Assembly: GCA_013399875.1 (NCBI GenBank)
Contig: VXAZ01001749.1
Span: 405,429 to 469,428, forward strand
Length of the DNA stretch: 64,000 bases
Source of the DNA: Gymnorhina tibicen
Taxonomy: Eukaryota; Chordata; Aves; Passeriformes; Artamidae
Direction: 5' to 3'
Below are positions 47,301 through 60,000 of this stretch, piece by piece (position 1 is the first letter of the stretch; each line of letters starts with the position of its first letter). Made by a program: the position numbers and the translations under genes. Under the pieces are notes generated by a model. The model saw only the letters and a list, made by a program, of their open reading frames with translations. It searched no databases and was not told where the DNA came from.

Positions 47301-49388
47301 CTGACTCCTGCCTGTCTTTATCACCAATGCCATTCCCCCTTCCAAGTCCCTGTGGCCCCAGAAGGCAAGCACAGCCCCCCTGTGGTGTGAAAGTTGGCAA
47401 ATCGAGTCCCATTTCACTGACTGTCAAGAAAAAAGGACAAAAACCCCAAAGCAGGGAGGCAGTGGCATGGGGATGGAGACTTGCTGGAGCTGCCAGCCCT
47501 GGGGCTGGGAGTCCCATGGAACTTCCCACCACGGCTGAGCAAACGCTGCTCCCTGGCTGCTCCCAGCGCATGGCTGGGGAGGTGGAATGCGACACACCAG
47601 ACCTCAGCAGAAGATTTTGTGCAGATTAATGAGAGCAATCAGTGGCAGGACTCAGCTCCATAGCAGCCGGTGCACAAGGCTCATTTGTCAGCATTCAAGC
47701 TGACTGTGAAGCCCGACATCCCACTGAGAAGGGCACGAAGAGGCTCTTGGCACAAAGCAGGGCAGTGCACACACCGATAAACCTGCTGTTCCCCCTTGGT
47801 CCCTAAGGAAATCATTGCTTGCAGTTCAGTCCTGTTAAATCTGGTCCCTTGCAAAGTGCAGAGCACACACCACCTCTGCGTACCAGGGCAAAACCAAATT
47901 GTAGCCCTGTTCACTTTTGGAAATACCTGTATTGCCCACCTCAGTGTTGTCAGCAGCAGTTAAATTGTTGCTATAATGGATAAACCATTTTTTACCTGTC
48001 TCAGGAGCTTATTCTTGCCCTGGGCTGGAGGTGTGATACCACTGCTGATATGAAAGACTGTTCCACTATTTCTGGGGATGCTGCTGATTGCACAGGAAGA
48101 ACATCAGTCACTGGCACAAAAGGGCTCCAACAGCTTTGGAGTGAATTGTTGTCATGCTGCAGAGAGACCATTAAGACACTCTAAAGTGCCTTGAAGAAGG
48201 TTGTTTTGCGAAAAGTGAGGCTTATGCCACATGATTAATAGGGACAGTGTTTATTTCTGGCACAGTGTCATGCTGTCCTAGAGCTGCCAGGCTGCAGTGG
48301 CATCATCACTCCCCATTTCACAACTAGGGACCACATGTTAGGGGCCAAGGATAGGGCTGCCATCAGAAATTTGCTCTTATGACACCACCTTGTTGGGCTT
48401 TTTACCTGCCCAGGGTCACTTGAATTGGTCCTTGCCTTGGAAAAATGGAGTTTGTGAGAGGTGAGGGCAGAAATGCCCCATCAGTCCCAGGCACTGCTGG
48501 TAGCAAACTGCCAAAGCAGAGCGGGGTGGTCTGATCCCTGTGGGCAGCGTGTACCAGCTGGGTCCTGTGAGGAGGAGACCCCAAAGGAAGGGGCTGAAAG
48601 GGAAGAGATTTGACTCTTGTCTGGGATGAGATGCCACCTACCAGGCTGCAAATGCTACCAGGGGCTGCAAATGGAGGAGGCAGCAAAGGAAGATGTGAAG
48701 CATCCCCGTTAATGCAGGGTTCAGGAGGAGGCAGCAGATGCTACTTAAGCCCCCCCAGGAGCAGAGGGAACCAGCGAAGCCTTTAATTACTTTAATCCAT
48801 TTTTATTTGAGGACTGCTGAGCCATCCCAGAGCCAGCAGGTGCAGCATTTCCCATGCATTGTTGTTCTTGGTCTCCCCACAAGCACATAGTACACCTCCC
48901 TTCAGTCTGAGCCCTCTCCGTGACTCCCTTGCAACCCCAGTGCTGCAGGCAGCATTGGCCAGTGCCGGATAACCTCTGCTCTGGAGGAGGGGCTGGCAGC
49001 ACGCTCCTCTGTGTCCTGCCCAGCACCCTCACCCATGGATCAAACCCTTGTGCTGCTCATCATGCATGAAGGCAGAGTTTCAATCTGTTCTAGCTGTGTC
49101 CAAGTTAGTTCCCTGTCTCACTGAGCCCATTTGAGCTCTCTCAGGACCAAAATGTCAGCCTGTTTGGAGGCAGGGAGTGGGTTATGTTAGCTGTTGGAGC
49201 TGGTTTACTGGTGCTGTCTAGGTGCTTGGGATGGAGAACTAGGAAAGAAAGCTGTGATCTCATTATAGGAGCTAGAGCAGCCTCACTGTCATGAGTTTGG
49301 CTTCTGAGGGCTGGGATGCTACAGAATGTTATTCACTTTAAAAGCTACAAAAGCCCAGAACAGTGTCTCTACTTTAGAGTCCCCATGT
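41301..49388. other. Intergenic, FAM107A to solo LTR
   Basis: About 8 kb of mixed GC content with many short open frames on both strands, none over 135 residues and none with recognisable domains. I see no CR1 tail, LTR or tRNA-like element. A lncRNA cannot be excluded. Confidence 0.55.
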
Positions 49389-50013
49389 GTCACTGTCCTG
49401 GGTTACAGTGTATTCTATTACCATGAGCTGCTGAAACAAGGTGCAACAATGTTCCTTGCCTCCTCCCCTGGACTATCTCCTGTTAATGGGCTCATCAGTG
49501 CCTTGCCCCATGACTCACCATCCCATTGTGAGATGCTCCGCCCAGGGGGAAGGAGCCAAGCATTCCCACCTGGATAAAATCTGGGGCCTGGAACAGCACA
49601 GGCAGCCTTACCTGCTGGGATCCCAGAGGACAAGAACTACACCACCACTGGATTTTCTGAGGAGGACCAGACTTCTTTTTCTACAAGATCACCACTTCAA
49701 CAGAACCACTTCAATGAGAGCTGCAGCTACCACGGAATTGGACTGCTACCAACACCCTGCCCGGCAGGGTGCCAGGCTGTACCCCTGACTCTGTCAGGTT
49801 TAAACCAGTTTCTCTGTATTATTGTTTTGGTATATATATATATATATATATATGTAAGTAAAAACTGTTATTCCCATGTCCTCATATCTTTGCCTGAAAG
49901 CCCCTTAATTTCAAATTTATAATAATTCAGAGGAAGGAGGTTGTATTTTCCATTCCAAGGGGGGCTCCTGCCTTCCTCAAGCAGACACCTGTCTTTCAAA
50001 CCAAGACAGTCAC
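49389..50013. mobile_element. Solo ERVL-type LTR with 5-bp target-site duplication
   Basis: The element at 49394-50008 (615 bp) begins TGTCCTGGGTT and ends AACCAAGACA, with TG...CA ends and short imperfect terminal inverted repeats (TGTC.TGG.TT). It is flanked on both sides by GTCAC (49389-49393 and 50009-50013). Five-bp duplications are typical of ERVL-type integration. Its reverse strand, TGTCTTGGTTTGAAAGACAG, resembles a repeat I recall from songbird genomes. GGATAAAATCTGGGG near 49572 could be a promoter in plus orientation, but I leave the strand open. No internal retroviral sequence is present, so this is a solo LTR left by recombination. Confidence 0.85.
49831..49853. repeat. (TA)n microsatellite inside the solo LTR
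   Basis: About 11 uninterrupted TA units within the LTR. They arose in the element or expanded after insertion. Confidence 0.93.
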
Positions 50014-53000
50014 CTGTGGGTGACACCTAAAGGCTTGAAGAAGAGGAAGGCAAGAGGCAAGATATAGTCACCTTAGAGGGTTTTTGGGGAGGTTTTGGGA
50101 CTAGCCCTGGCCCAGCTGTCCCAATCTGGACTGTGCTATGTCAGACAGATGAGTGGACTTAGAAATGTTTGCTGTCTTGTGATGCAGAGCTGTTATTTTC
50201 TGGGTGTGTGTTATTTTTGTCCAGAAATGGGCTTTTTATCATTTATGTCCCCACTCTTGAGGCACTTTGGGACTTTACTGGTGTGCCTCTGCAGCTCTCA
50301 TCCCTGCCCCTCTAAGCAAGGCTTGTTGCAGGCAGCACATGCAAACCCTTCTCCCCAAGAAGCACAATGCTCAAGGACACTGAAACATTGTGGTTCCTGG
50401 TTGCCATCTGGTTTTTGGATTTGCTCCCAGGGCCAGTGCCACCAAACAGCTGTTGGCATTCTGTGAGTGTCGGTGGGACTTGTTCTGCTCAGGGGCCTTG
50501 GCACCTGCAGCCCCTCTTGCTGACAGTGGAGCGGCCCTGGAGCCCTGGCTGATGAGGGGGGGACAGCCGGGGCTGCAGTGTCAGAGCAGGCAGGGTTCCT
50601 CGGAGGGATCTTGTGCTGCCCAGGCACAGGGACGCTTTCAAAGAGCTGGCAGGGACACTGGCTACCACCTTACTGAAATACTTGTCAGGGAGAGCCAGGA
50701 AAATCCCACTGTGCCTGCTGCTCTGTGGAGCATGATGGAGCAGAGGTGTCCCAGCTCACTGCCTTGGAGTAATATTTCCTCCCACATGAGAGGGGCTGCT
50801 GGACCATGGATCTTATTTGGGATATCACAAGGTGCTGGTTGTTTCAGACCTCTTTGTCTTTCTGTGGCACAGGCTAAAACACTTCTCTGGCTGGTTCCCC
50901 CTGATCCCTCACTAGTGGGACAAGTTGTGCTTGTGGGGAAATCCCACCAGCAGCTCCCAGAAATGCTTGTCCCATCCTGCTCAGATGGAGGAGTTTTAAA
51001 GGACGTTCTCAAAGCCCTGTTTTCAGCACTGGCAGCCAGGTACTGTGGTTTGCCTGAACAAGCAGAGCGTCTCTCCCTGGCACTGGCGTGCTGCCTCTTG
51101 TTGTTCTAAACCAGCCACAGAGCAAAGCTCCCTGCTCAGCAGCAGGGCTAATCTGGGCTCATCTGACATTAGTGTAAACTGACACTCTTGGGAATTTGGG
51201 GACAGAGAACTTTCCCTGGGGAAACAGCCACCATGCAAGCTCTGCCTTGAGAAAACATGGAGAAAAGTAGTGGAGAAGTGCAGATGCCTGGGAACAACCT
51301 CGTCCACTGCCAGAGGGTCTGGAGCATCTGCCCTGGCATCCTGGGGATCTGTTGCTGGTGAGGCTGTGCTTGCAGATTATTTGAAGGGTGTTTAGAGGTT
51401 AGAGGGATATCAGCCATACCAGTGGGGCCAAAGCCCTGCAGAGCTCATCAGAGAATCAGCACCAGCTCTGCAGCACCCATGAACCAGCCTGTGGCAGAGT
51501 CCTTGCCTTCCCTTCAAGAGAAGGGTACCCCAGCAAGGGTCTGTGTCTTGCTGGAGCCCTGCTGTTGGCTTGGGCTCATAGAACACTAGTGATATGAGAA
51601 CAGGTTTTTTGGGACTAGATGCAGCCTTTTAAAGTAAAAATGTCCTTGGAGCCATGCTGGCAGCCTTTCCAGTTCCTTTTGTTGTGGAGCTGGGGATTGC
51701 CTTGCACTCCACAATCCACTACTGTAATCCACTTGGAGTGCTGTTCTGGACTAAGCTTAAAAGAGGTGCAGCTGAGACTGCTAATGCAGGCAGTGCTGGT
51801 GAGGGGTGCTGAGCCCTGCTCTGTGCTCCCTGTGGGTGCTCTCTGGGCTGTTGCTGATAGATGGGTTCAGGCCTGGCAGGTCCCTGTGCCCTGAGCTGTG
51901 CTGGTTGTGCAAGGGTTGGGAGAAGGGGAGCTTTTGTCCCTGTCACCTGGACTCATCCTGCTCTTCAGGAGAGCTGGATCCTGCTGTTCATGCCCACCCT
52001 GGAAAGGCAGCTGAAAGACTGGTCTTGTTTTCATCTCCCATCAGCATCAGCCTAAGGGAAAGCACCGACCCAGGAGCTGCCAGTCAGACATCCCTGCTTG
52101 GTGCCAGCTGGGCAGTGGCACAGGCTTTTGTCAACCCAGGCAACATTTGCGAGGCTGAAATGAGAGTGACATCTCTGACCTTTTGGTACCCATGAAAGTA
52201 AAACTGTCTCAGCTTTTAGGAGCTGCCAGGAAGCTGGAGAGCCCGAGCTCCCAGCAGCGTTTCAAAGCCAGGCCATTCAGTGCTGGGCTGCGGTGGGATC
52301 GTGGTGTTTCAGAGAGAGGGAACAGTGGGGAAAGCGGTCCAAAAGCAGTCTGGTCTGGTGGTCAGGAGGCTGGCATGGGCTGCTTTGTATGCAGCAGGGC
52401 TTAACCGGGTGGCACTGAGCCAAGCCTGACCTAACCAGCTTATTTCCCTGCTTCCAGTAATGCCTCTACAAATGCACCGGGGCCTGAAGGTCATGGCCAC
52501 GTGAGCAGGGGCCTGAGGCTTAGCTGTGGGCAGAGCATGGCTCCTCCTGGGTGTGCTGTAGCCCTGACCCACAGGAACAACCACAGCTCCCGTGTGTACT
52601 GGAACCAGAGTGGCATTGGTACCTGGGATGGGTGTTGGAGCAGCACCGGGCTGGCTGGGACCGGCACCTCCTGAAGCTGGCACTTGTCAGAAGTCCAGAA
52701 AAATAGATAAATGTTTACTAGTCCCACTTCAGCTCTGATTTTCCTTCTGGGTATTGGTCACACTGGCCAGTGGGTTGCTTTTTCACATGTTTGCCCTGCA
52801 AGACCGTCTAGCTCTGGTTTTGGAAGAAAGTCCAGCAAGTTTGCAAAATTCTGAAAGGCACTTGGTTTGGAGGTGTCCATACCTCTGAAAGCCTCAGTCA
52901 TGCTCAGCTGAGCATGAAGGGTCCCTGCTGGGGCAAAGGTCCAAAGGTCACTACTGTCCCCATTCCAGTAGAAGTTACTGACCTAGTGTGGTGCACAAGT

Positions 53001-56000
53001 GTGTTTCTCTTAAAGCCGGGAGATGAGCTGTGGAAGCCCAGTTCCAGATCAGGGCATTGCAACTGAGCAGTGATGATGCATCTCTAGGCACTGATGTCAT
53101 CAGCCATGGAAGCAAAATGACATCCGACAACATCCTCAGCACAACCATCTCTAGCCACCTCTGCAGGGCTCTGACTCCATAAAACTGTTTCCATTTGGAG
53201 CTGTTTGACCGCTCTCCCCAGGGGATTTGGAGGAGAGGGATACATGTTGGTGCTGGCCCAGGTCCTCACTGTCCTGGGAGGGAGCTGGCACCAATTCTCA
53301 GGCCAAGAAATACTCAGGGCTTGCTCTGCACTGCATCTGCAGGGGACATCCTAGAGGCTGCTGGATGCATTCAGAACAAACCTGACATTTCTCCCCTGAA
53401 CGCCAAACTTTGTCTGTCCTAATACAATGCTTGCAATGCTCTGATCCCCTCCTTGCTGTCCTGAAAGCCCCGGCAGGCTGCGATGCTGAGCCCATTAGAT
53501 GGAATTACTTAATCCGGCCCTGATGAGTGGCACCCACTCCCAGGAGCGGGTCCCTTCCCTCTAATCCCTCGCTGCCATCAGCCGCCTTAGCACGCGTGGG
53601 GTGAAACAAGCACCACGTGAGCAGATGGTGCCTTCTCCATCACACCCCACCACCACAGCCCTGAGAAAAACTGCCCCGGTACCTTTTTCCCGTGAGATGC
53701 CCCCATGGTCTGATGTGTTGGCTGTGCTCCACGCTCTGGGCTGCGGGACCGGCCGGCTCTCTGCAGTCACGGCCCCGTTACTCCAGGAGGGACAGGCAGC
53801 TGTACTGCTCCAAGCCTCTCGGCGGCTCCTCTGGGGAGACGTGGGTGAAATCCAGCCCGTCTGTGGCGGGGTCGGGTGGGAAAGCTTGCTTTTGCTCCCT
53901 TCTTCCAGCACGTGGAGAACTCATTTTCTTCATGCACCTAACGGCTGGCTCTCACCCAGGCTCTGCCCGGGCACAAAGGCAGCTTTCATGCTGTGGATGC
54001 CCGGTTTCTAAGCCGGGATCCGTATTTTGAGAGGCTGTGGAAGATTACAGTAATTGCACTTGACAGGGCAAGATGTCACAGGATGCGGATTCGCCCAGCT
54101 GCGGCCCGGCACCCGCAGGTCCTTGCCTGTGGCATCTTTCCTAGATACTCCTTTGGTGCTTTGCCCAAATGAACCCCAAAAAATAAAGGAAGATTATCCC
54201 TCTGCTGCCTGTCTGCATCCTGGCTCTTGGCTCCTGTTGCAGCACTGGATTTTGCAAACTTTGCTCCTGCATACACCCCAGGCTGCCCATTTGCTGCTGC
54301 AGCGTTGGTGCCTACTGTGACCCCAGGTGAGCCCAGGTTACCTGAAGCTGCATCCTGGGAGTCCGGGCAGGTCAGGCTTGTGTTTGGTGAAGACTCTGGG
54401 GATATGGCATGGTCCAAACCAGCCAGGTAGGTGCCTGTCCCTGCAGTAATACAGCTTTCAAAATGCCAAGGCACTGCAGAACCTCATTTGGAGATTGCTG
54501 TCCCTGCACCCGCTGTCCCTGCACCCACTCTCCTTTTCAGACCCTTTTAAAGAAATTAGCAAGTTCAATTTGACTCATGAATCCATATTTATTCCCTGCC
54601 TCTCAGTGTCTGGATATTTTAAAAACTCTGATTTATTTATCAGGACACAGTGACTTTGGCAGGGATGGCTCTTCAAAACACTGGCTGCTACTGAATGTCC
54701 CTGCACAGGAGTTGCACTTTTAGCTCTCTCTATTTCTTGAAAATAGTGATGTACCTTAGTAACTGCTCTGTGATGGATTCAGAGCTAGTTTTAACTGCCT
54801 GCAGCATGCTGAAACATAAATTTCCTTTATTTTGGCTTGAAACCAGATTTCTAATGTGCATTGCAAAGGGATAGGAAGAGTTTCCTGTGGCTGAATGGGG
54901 CTGGTTGTTTTCGGGGCTGTAGTTGGTGCTATGCTCTGGTTTGCCCTGTGGAGCCACCTTTACAGCTCTTGGGCTGTTTTCAGTTTGGTTTATGAGTGAA
55001 TCTAGATCCTCTGAGGGGCTTAAAATAGTTGGCATATTTATGCTGGCAGCTCGGCGGGGCTGTTGTGTCTGCTCGTTGTGTTATTTCTCGCTGCTGCCAC
55101 GGGTAGGGATGATTCAGCGCTTGGGATTAACTGCTGTTGTTGCAGCAGATTTAGGGATCGATTTATGGCAGAGGTTTCCCTCAGTGCCATCAGGTGTGTG
55201 CTAAGAGCGTGGGAGGATAAGCTGGGATAAAATACTACACCTCTTCGGGGATTCCTCTGTGATGGCTGTTTTGAGGTTTTATTTCAGTTCTGCCTTTGGA
55301 AGTTCTTACAGGTGTTATACAGTTTATGTGGGGATTTTTCCTTGTTTAGGGAAAACCAGTTGATTGGTGGTGTTGAGTTTTGGATCTGGGGTTTCATCCT
55401 TCAAGTGGCCAGAACAGGACAGGCTGTGTCCTTTCCTGGCCTTATCCTGCCCATGCTCCTCACTTCTGCTCCTCTGGGGTGACCTGAGGGCTTGGATAAC
55501 CCTGAACTGCCTGTTAGGAGCTCTGCAGGGGCTGTTGGAAGCAAAGAAAGCTGTGCAGGACAGTCTCCATGCAGCTCCAAATGCTCCAGGAGAAACACTC
55601 CATCCTCATGTTCTGCAAAATGGCTGGTCTGCTTCAGAGAATGGGAAAAAACAGATAAAATGATCGGAAATTAAAGTCTGTACATGATGCAAATTCATCC
55701 CTGTCTCTGATGGCAGATAAGCCCGGCCATCACCTGTGCAGTTCATTTGATCCCAGCTGTGCCAGGGCTCAGGGGGGGGGTTGGAAACAGTTGGTGCTTG
55801 GCTGATGCATCTGGACAGGAGCAGGGGGCAGATGGTCCCCAGGACCTGCTCAGTGTTGGGCAGCAGCGTAGGGATTGCTCTAGGAGGACTGTGGGGCTCT
55901 CCTGCCCTGCCTTTGGGCAGGGATCTTTCCCTCCCGGTGGTGTTGGCTGGCCCCAGGTTGGGGTGCAGCTCCTGGTGTGTGGCCGACCCCAGTGGGTGCC

Positions 56001-56911
56001 AGCCCAGGTGCATTGTATCGCTCCGGAGTGGTGCTGGCTCTGGCTCCGCCGGTAAAAGGCTCCCACCTATTGGTTGTGCGGCACAACTTCAGCTGCCCAA
56101 GAAACCTGTACATCATCCATCCATCCATCCATCCATCCATCCATCCATCCATCCATCCATCCATCCACCCATCCACCCCTCCCTCTCTGAGGGCAAAGCA
56201 AAGTTGGCACATCCCTGGCATTATCCTGACCCTCAATGGGGGTGTGTCACAGAGGATTTCGCTTGGATTTAACCCAGGAATGATACTTTGGTCTGCAAAT
56301 ATTAACCTACATTGCTGCATGCTATCCCTGTGGATTTCTGGCCTTATTGTGGCTGTAGGAGACTGTGGGGCATTGGCAAGAGCTCCAGCAGGAAACCACC
56401 AAAGTCTGAGCATCCCCAGGGATGACTTTACCCTGTACTATGTGGGGAGGGGTTGCACCCGTGTGCAGGGCTGTGGGATGGGTGATGGTGATGCTCAACT
56501 GGTGGCAGAGGACCTGGCATGCTGTGCCTGTGGGGGAAAGTGTGGATTATGCTTGAAAATGGAAGTGAGAAGGTAGTGTTTTATAATTAGAAATCTCCGT
56601 TAAGAAATTTACAAAACTTTCTACAAAGTTTTTAGTTTAAAGACAGAAAAATAAAATACCCCAAATTGACCCATAGATGAGGATGGCTTGGCTGCAACCT
56701 GGCCACTTGTTTGCTCAGGCTTTGCAGGCACTTGTACAGCTCTTCTCCAAGCCCTGCACAGTTCCCGCTGTGAAACAGCCAGTTCCTGTGAGCAGGCAGC
56801 AGCTGCTGGACTCTGTGACCTGGCAGTGGAGAGGCTGGAGTCCCCATGATGGGGCTGGTGTCACCTGTGTGACTGGTGAAGCTGCCCTCCATGGCAGGCT
56901 GGAGCTTGATG
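50014..56911. other. Intergenic, solo LTR to FAM3D 3' end
   Basis: GC-moderate sequence with no recognised exon. It includes the longest single chance frame in the window apart from exon read-through (50390-51109, 239 codons, plus strand; no domain, cysteine- and tryptophan-rich composition). A CATC microsatellite lies at 56114-56177. FAM3D 3' UTR must occupy the right end; I see no clear AATAAA for it. Confidence 0.55.
56114..56177. repeat. (CATC)n microsatellite
   Basis: About 13 perfect CATC units followed by imperfect CACC/CATC units, roughly 750 bp beyond the FAM3D stop. It creates repetitive open frames on both strands that are not genes. Confidence 0.96.
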
Positions 56912-57001
56912 CTAGTCCATCTTCCTGGGGGCACAGCCCTCCATCTCCAACAGCTCAGGCCAGCCCTCGTATTTATTTGTCTCTTTATCATTTTTAATGT
57001 G
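56912..57001 (-). CDS. FAM3D: FAM3D coding exon 9 (terminal)
   Basis: Acceptor CTTTTCCTGCAG. Encodes [20 protein letters not shown] then EGCAPRKMD and TAG. Cys219 is the fourth conserved cysteine. Confidence 0.95.
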   Translation of the reverse strand, partial: HIKNDKETNKYEGWPELLEMEGCAPRKMD

Positions 57002-60000
57002 CTGCAGGAAAAGAGAGAGAGAAGATGAATGAGGAGGTTGGAATAGTGCAAGTTTGCAATGTGGCAAAAGTTGCAGCTCAGTTTGACGTGGGGGATAATG
57101 CCCCTGGTCCTTGTCTTCTGCAGACAGGTAGGTGAGATGTAGCTCGGGAGGTGCCATGAAGAAGATGGAGCCTGCAGAGCTTGTGGCAGGGGAGGGCCCT
57201 GTACCTTTTCAAAGGGGCTCTTGTTCATCAGCCCTTTTGCTCCCAGGAAGACCCAGTTGTCCCGGAAGCCCAGCTGGCCCACGTGGCTGCTGCCCAGCTC
57301 CGTGAAATATGCCCGTACTTTGTCATTCATCCTGAAAGAGGATAAGAAGAGGTCAGTGTGGTGCCAGGTGGGTGTCCCCTCTTTTACCCTCTCTGTTGGT
57401 GGCAGCAGCATGTCCAGCTCCCCCAGCTGTGTATTTTTGGGGAGCCTGGTGTTGCTTCCGTGGGCAAACTCACTTTGTGGCAGCATCATCGTAGCTTGCT
57501 GTCAGCACAAGGGTGCCACGCTTGATCCCTTGGAGGAAAGTTTGCAGCTTGGTAATGTCTGGGAGACAAGAACATTATGGAGAGAAAAAGGGATTTAGCA
57601 GGTACTTCTGCATGGTAGCTGGAGGAGCCTCCTCGGGGTTGGTGGGAAATAACCTGACTGTGCTGGTGCTAGCCAGGATTTGGGGGAAGGGTGGGCTTCC
57701 AAACGATGCATTCCCCATCCTGTGTTCCTGCCTGAGCACTCCTGCAGTGCCCAGGACTGATGTCCTCCTTTTGGTACAGCTGCATGGGGGAAATTCCTCC
57801 TAAACTTTGCTTGCAAACTCTGAAATCTAGTTGTGTGAATTTACTTCCCAACACAAGAAATGAACCTGCTCGGCCGCAGAGCTGCCATCCCTGCCATCAT
57901 GCCGCTGGCCATATTGGGGAATTACTCCTCATCCCGCGTCTGTGGGATGTCTGAATCCAATGCCCCATCTAGTGGCACATGAGCTGACTGCTGCCTTCTT
58001 CCCAGTGCCTTTCCTACCGGGCATCTCACTTGTGAACTTGGCTGGAAATCTCATTATATTGGTGATTCTCCTTAAAACTCCAGAGTTACCAAAAGTAGGT
58101 TGCTAACACAAGGAGTATAAAGGGTGATTGAGAGGGCCACGTGTCCCTGAGCTCCTTCATTTATCCTGCTGGGAAAGGCAGGGGAACGAGCTGCTGCTCA
58201 GCCACCACCAGCATTCAAAAACTGAGTTACAGGTTGCAAAGTATCAGAATTAGTGTAACTACCTGATCTCAGAAAGTACCTTTCTCAAGTCTCAAGAGCC
58301 TTGGTTTATTCAGGTTAGTGAAATCATGTTTTCCAGGCTATTACATGCATGTAAAAGGAGCGAGAAGCCAGTCTCGGATGTGGAAGAATTGTGAGGACTC
58401 CAGGCTTGATAGCCTCAGGGAAAGCTGGACTTTTACCACCCAGGCTGGCAAGTCTGGTCAAAGTCCACTCGACTTTATCATTAAATACACGACAGGGAAG
58501 CAACTGAAGTAGCCAGCAGTGCTGGTGTGAGCCCTGGCTGGGAACCGCCAAGGAGCAGTGACTGTGCTTACCTCCGGAGTACATGTCGAATGCGTCAGTT
58601 TTCAGGAGCTGCCCAGTTGTTCCTGAAAGGTTAAAATTGAAAACAGAGCACAGTGAGTTTGCACTGGGGTGGCTCTAGGCTTTGCCTGGCCACGAGGGGT
58701 TCCTTGCAAAATGATTTGCTCTTCCCTCAGTGTGTTGTATCTACTGCAATGGTGACTGTGTTGCTTGGAGGAGTTCGTGGAGTTGGTCGTGCATGACCCA
58801 GGTGGGTTTGTTCCCTTCTCACTGGCAGTGCTTGCAACCATAACTGTGGCTGTGCTCCCCATGCAGCACCAGATGGATGTGCCTTTGGCTTAGCCACAGT
58901 GCCTGGGAGGAGTCTCCAGTGGCCCGTGCTCTCCTGGGGAAGGAAGGACCCCTGGCTGTGGGGAGAAGGGGGTCAGTTTCTGCCCAACTCACCATTCACA
59001 AGTGCAATGTTTAGGCCTCTGCCAATGTTGTTTTTCACGCTGCTCATGAGGCTGAAAAGGAAAGCAGAGAGCACCAGTGAGTGCAGGGATGCCCTGGAGA
59101 TGCTGATGCCAGTGAAACTGTGGTGGGGCGAAGTGGCTGCAGATGGCAAAATACCCAGAAGTGGTAGCAAAGAAATCTATTTAAAATTTTTTTAACCACA
59201 AATACACTGTGATGGCCATTGATGTGCTTGGCACAGGCCAAACTTGCCCTCTTGAAGGCCAGGCCAGGCCAGGCCAGCCATGGCTGCCTTGTCTCTGCCA
59301 TGTGCTGCTTACACCGAGTCTTCAAAGCAGATCGAGGGTCCCACCACATTTGCAGCACCACTTATGATCTTGAAGGCAAAATAATTCTGGGGGCAGCTCT
59401 TCTGGTTCCCACACTTGTGCCGGGGCAGCTTCTCACCTGTGAGGGAGGAGTGGAGCTGAAAGTCATGGCTTTGGCCCTGTGGGGAGACACTGGCCATGTC
59501 CCTGAGGGGCTGAGCGGGGCTGGCACTGGGGAACAGTGGCCCACTAAGGGGGCAACACCTGGACCAACTTCCTGCATGAAGGAGGCTTGTCCTGTGGCTG
59601 GGACCAGCTTCTTGTTTGAGGTTTATGGTGCCAAGGCCGGGTGCTGCTCCTGGTGTGACACACAGGTGTGTGCTAGGAGCATTCGGAGCTGGTGTCCAAG
59701 GCAAGCCCCTTGGGCTTTTCTGCCCGGAGTTTCCCCATTCTTGGCCAAGACAGGGACCTGCCAAAGACCCCGTTGCTGTGTGCAGTAGCAAAATCCCCCG
59801 CATTTGGGAGAGTGGGATTTTTGCCTCAGGGAAGGGGCTCTTGATGGCAGCTCTCATGCTTCCACCATCCCCCTGAACCATGGAGTGGAGCTGTCTGATG
59901 GAGATGAAGTCAAGAGCAATACTCACTGCTGGGCTTGTTTGTGGCACCTGTGGGAATCAAGCAGGAGGATTAGACACCCTGGGAAGCTGCTGGCTCTTCC

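Noticed and set aside
50390..51109. 239-codon open frame on the plus strand, intergenic
   Set aside because: Composition is that of random GC-rich translation, with no recognisable domain and no supporting splice or promoter context. Such lengths occur by chance in a window this size.
55977..56576. 199-codon plus-strand frame rich in HPSI repeats, and the minus-strand frame at 55880-56413 rich in DGWM
   Set aside because: Both are translations of the CATC microsatellite, which is open in several frames.
56632..57489. 285-codon minus-strand frame
   Set aside because: It is FAM3D exon 8 with read-through of both neighbouring introns. Splice sites and homology define a 127-nt exon.
59309..59947. 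212-codon minus-strand frame
   Set aside because: It is FAM3D exon 4 plus unspliced upstream intron. It begins at a GTG in the microexon in the wrong frame.
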